A program made the position numbers and the translations under genes. 64,000 nucleotides of DNA from Paractinoplanes tereljensis (GTDB lineage: Bacteria; Actinomycetota; Actinomycetes; Mycobacteriales; Micromonosporaceae): the NCBI RefSeq assembly GCF_016862435.1, contig NZ_BOMY01000013.1, forward strand, positions 1 to 64,000, in the 5' to 3' direction. The notes beneath the pieces are model-generated. The model saw only the letters and a list, made by a program, of their open reading frames with translations. It did no database searches and had not been told where the DNA came from. Positions 62,729 to 64,000 of the stretch are shown piece after piece (within the stretch, counting starts at the first letter, position 1; each line of letters starts with the position of its first letter).

Positions 62729-63865
62729 TTGAGCATCACCGGGGAGATCGACGGGACTGGGGTGCGTCTACGGGCATTTCGCCCGGACGATGTCGAAGCG
62801 GTCGCGGCCGGTTACGACGACCCGCTCTGCCACCGGTTCCTGCCGCCGCTGCCGTCGCCGTTCACCCTCGCGCACGCCGAACGCTTCCTCGCCGAGGGCG
62901 TGACCTCGGTGTTTGCCGACGGCGGGGCCGCCTACGCGATCGCCGACCCGGACACCGACGAGCTGCTCGGCGGCATCGGATTCGACAAGGTGGTGACCGG
63001 TCGCGGGCAGGCCGAGATCGGCTACTGGGTCGGCTCCTGGGCCCGCGGTCGCGGCGTGGCCACCGCCGCGGTGCGCGCGCTGAGCACGCACGCGCTCGGC
63101 ACCGGCCTGGCCCGCCTCGAACTACTCACCCATTGGGAAAATCCGGCCAGTCAGCGTGTCGCGCTCGCGGCGGGCTATCAGCGCGAGGGCGTACGCCGGG
63201 CGGCGCTGCCCAACCGCACCGGCGGCCGCGACGATCTGGTGGCGTTCGCCCGGCTGGCCGACGACCCCGGTGACCCGATCCCCCGGCTGCTTCCCGACCT
63301 GCCCGGCGGCGAGCTCAGCGACGGCGTGGTGACACTGCGCCCGCTCGGCCCGGACGACATCGGCTTCGTCACCGAGGTGCGCAGTCTGCCCGAGGTGTGG
63401 CAGACCAGCGTCCCGCCCGAGCCGCCTCCGGCCGAGGTGGTGCGGCACCGATGCGAGCGGGCGGAGGCGTACTGGCTGGCCGGCACCCGCGCCGACCTGG
63501 TGATCGTCGACGCCGGGACCGGCCGGCCAGCCGGTGAGATCGGGTTGTTCTATCAGGAGCCGGTAACCGGGCAGGCCATGATCGGGTACAGCATGCTGCC
63601 GGCGTTCCGCGGTCGCGGCTTTGCGACACGCGCGGCTCAGCTGGTCGCACTGTGGGCGTTCGCGGAAACGGATATCGCCCGCCTCATCGCGGGGACGCTT
63701 CCGACGAACGTGGGATCGCAGCGGGTGCTCGAGAAGGCCGGGTTCCGCCGCGAGGCGTACCTCAAGTCGCGCCTGCCCGGCCCCGACGGCACGCGGATGG
63801 ACGACGTCGAGTTCGTCCTCCTGGCCGAGGACCTCCTGACCGAAGGCCCCCGGCTTGATGGCTGA
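62729..63865 (+). CDS. Tandem GNAT acetyltransferase
   Basis: TTG 62729, after GGAGG, gives 378 aa with two GNAT domains. The first (about residues 10-170) has IGYWVGSWARGRGVATAAV (acetyl-CoA binding) and NPASQRVALAAGY. The second (about 215-370) has GEIGLFYQEPVTGQAMIGY, GRGFATRAAQLVALWAF and NVGSQRVLEKAGF. Both look like the RimJ/RimL type acting on small molecules or N-termini. The longer start at 62660 is less likely because no ribosome site precedes it. Confidence 0.9.
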   Translation: MSITGEIDGTGVRLRAFRPDDVEAVAAGYDDPLCHRFLPPLPSPFTLAHAERFLAEGVTSVFADGGAAYAIADPDTDELLGGIGFDKVVTGRGQAEIGYWVGSWARGRGVATAAVRALSTHALGTGLARLELLTHWENPASQRVALAAGYQREGVRRAALPNRTGGRDDLVAFARLADDPGDPIPRLLPDLPGGELSDGVVTLRPLGPDDIGFVTEVRSLPEVWQTSVPPEPPPAEVVRHRCERAEAYWLAGTRADLVIVDAGTGRPAGEIGLFYQEPVTGQAMIGYSMLPAFRGRGFATRAAQLVALWAFAETDIARLIAGTLPTNVGSQRVLEKAGFRREAYLKSRLPGPDGTRMDDVEFVLLAEDLLTEGPRLDG

Positions 63866-63870
63866 GACCG

Positions 63871-64000
63871 CTAGGCGGTGGTCTCCAGCGAGAGAATTCC
63901 GTAGTCGTAGCCGCGTCGCCGGTAGACGACGCTGGGGCGGCCGCTCTCCTTGTCGAGGAAGAGGTAGAAGTCGTGGCCGACGAGCTCCATCTGGAAGAGA
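63871..64000 (-). CDS. hpf: Ribosome hibernation promoting factor, 3' part
   Basis: A partial minus-strand frame entering from the right edge. The visible C-terminal 42 or so residues (LFQMELVGHDFYLFLDKESG, VVYRRRGYDYGILSLE) are the dimerisation domain of long-form HPF, which joins ribosomes into 100S pairs in stationary phase. The N-terminal S30EA domain lies outside the window. Confidence 0.92.
   Translation of the reverse strand, partial: LFQMELVGHDFYLFLDKESGRPSVVYRRRGYDYGILSLETTA

Overview
The window is high-GC DNA from a filamentous actinobacterium, most likely a Micromonosporaceae member related to Actinoplanes. I infer this from the codon bias, frequent GTG/TTG starts, the hpf/secA/Rv3235-like block, MptB and GT87 mannosyltransferases, an LCP protein, an FxSxx-COOH peptide system and a type IV pilus operon. 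Nothing here fixes the genus. There is one tRNA (Ala, GGC) and the tmRNA gene, and no rRNA operon, insertion sequence or CRISPR array.

Layout. 1-1843: a G-rich 10-bp tandem repeat, one orphan gene and a long non-coding stretch with a perfect inverted repeat. 1844-5749: a tight cassette of an SF1-type helicase/NTPase, a phage T4 beta-type protein, a primase-polymerase domain protein and an SRPBCC protein. 5843-7651: a GAF-GAF-SpoIIE phosphatase. 7856-11011 (minus): an operon coupled by 4-nt overlaps around a Cas4/AddB-like Fe-S nuclease. 12425-16573: an FxsA-type precursor peptide, a stand-alone HExxH peptide-modification enzyme and a convergent FxsT-like NB-ARC/TPR protein, with no radical SAM gene. 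16647-19280: a STAS protein, an MFS transporter and a GlxA-type regulator. 19336-27170: pilB-pilT-pilC-pilA-pilD-pilM-pilN-pilO.

27163-33053: a PQQ-propeller protein, a GntR regulator, an LLM oxidoreductase, two response regulators and a MASE1 histidine kinase. 33100-38618: tRNA-Ala, YqgE, MTA phosphorylase, and an envelope set (MptB, GT87, LCP). 38623-46386: small regulators, a decayed pseudogene, an SLT-like secreted protein, an AbiE-type toxin-antitoxin pair, an ECF sigma factor with a membrane partner, and a YefM/Txe toxin-antitoxin pair. 46456-53571: CPBP protease, tmRNA, smpB, M23 peptidase, ftsX, ftsE and prfB, the conserved actinobacterial trans-translation/division block. 53621-64000: PadR, pruA, small genes, Lrp, an Rv3235-like protein, secA, a double-GNAT protein and the 3' end of hpf.

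The three most interesting accessory units are the FxsA/HExxH/FxsT locus without its usual radical SAM enzyme, the coupled Fe-S nuclease operon, and the helicase/beta/primase cassette. The last two lie within about 9 kb and could be uncharacterised DNA-handling or defence modules; that is inference, as no phenotype can be read from sequence.
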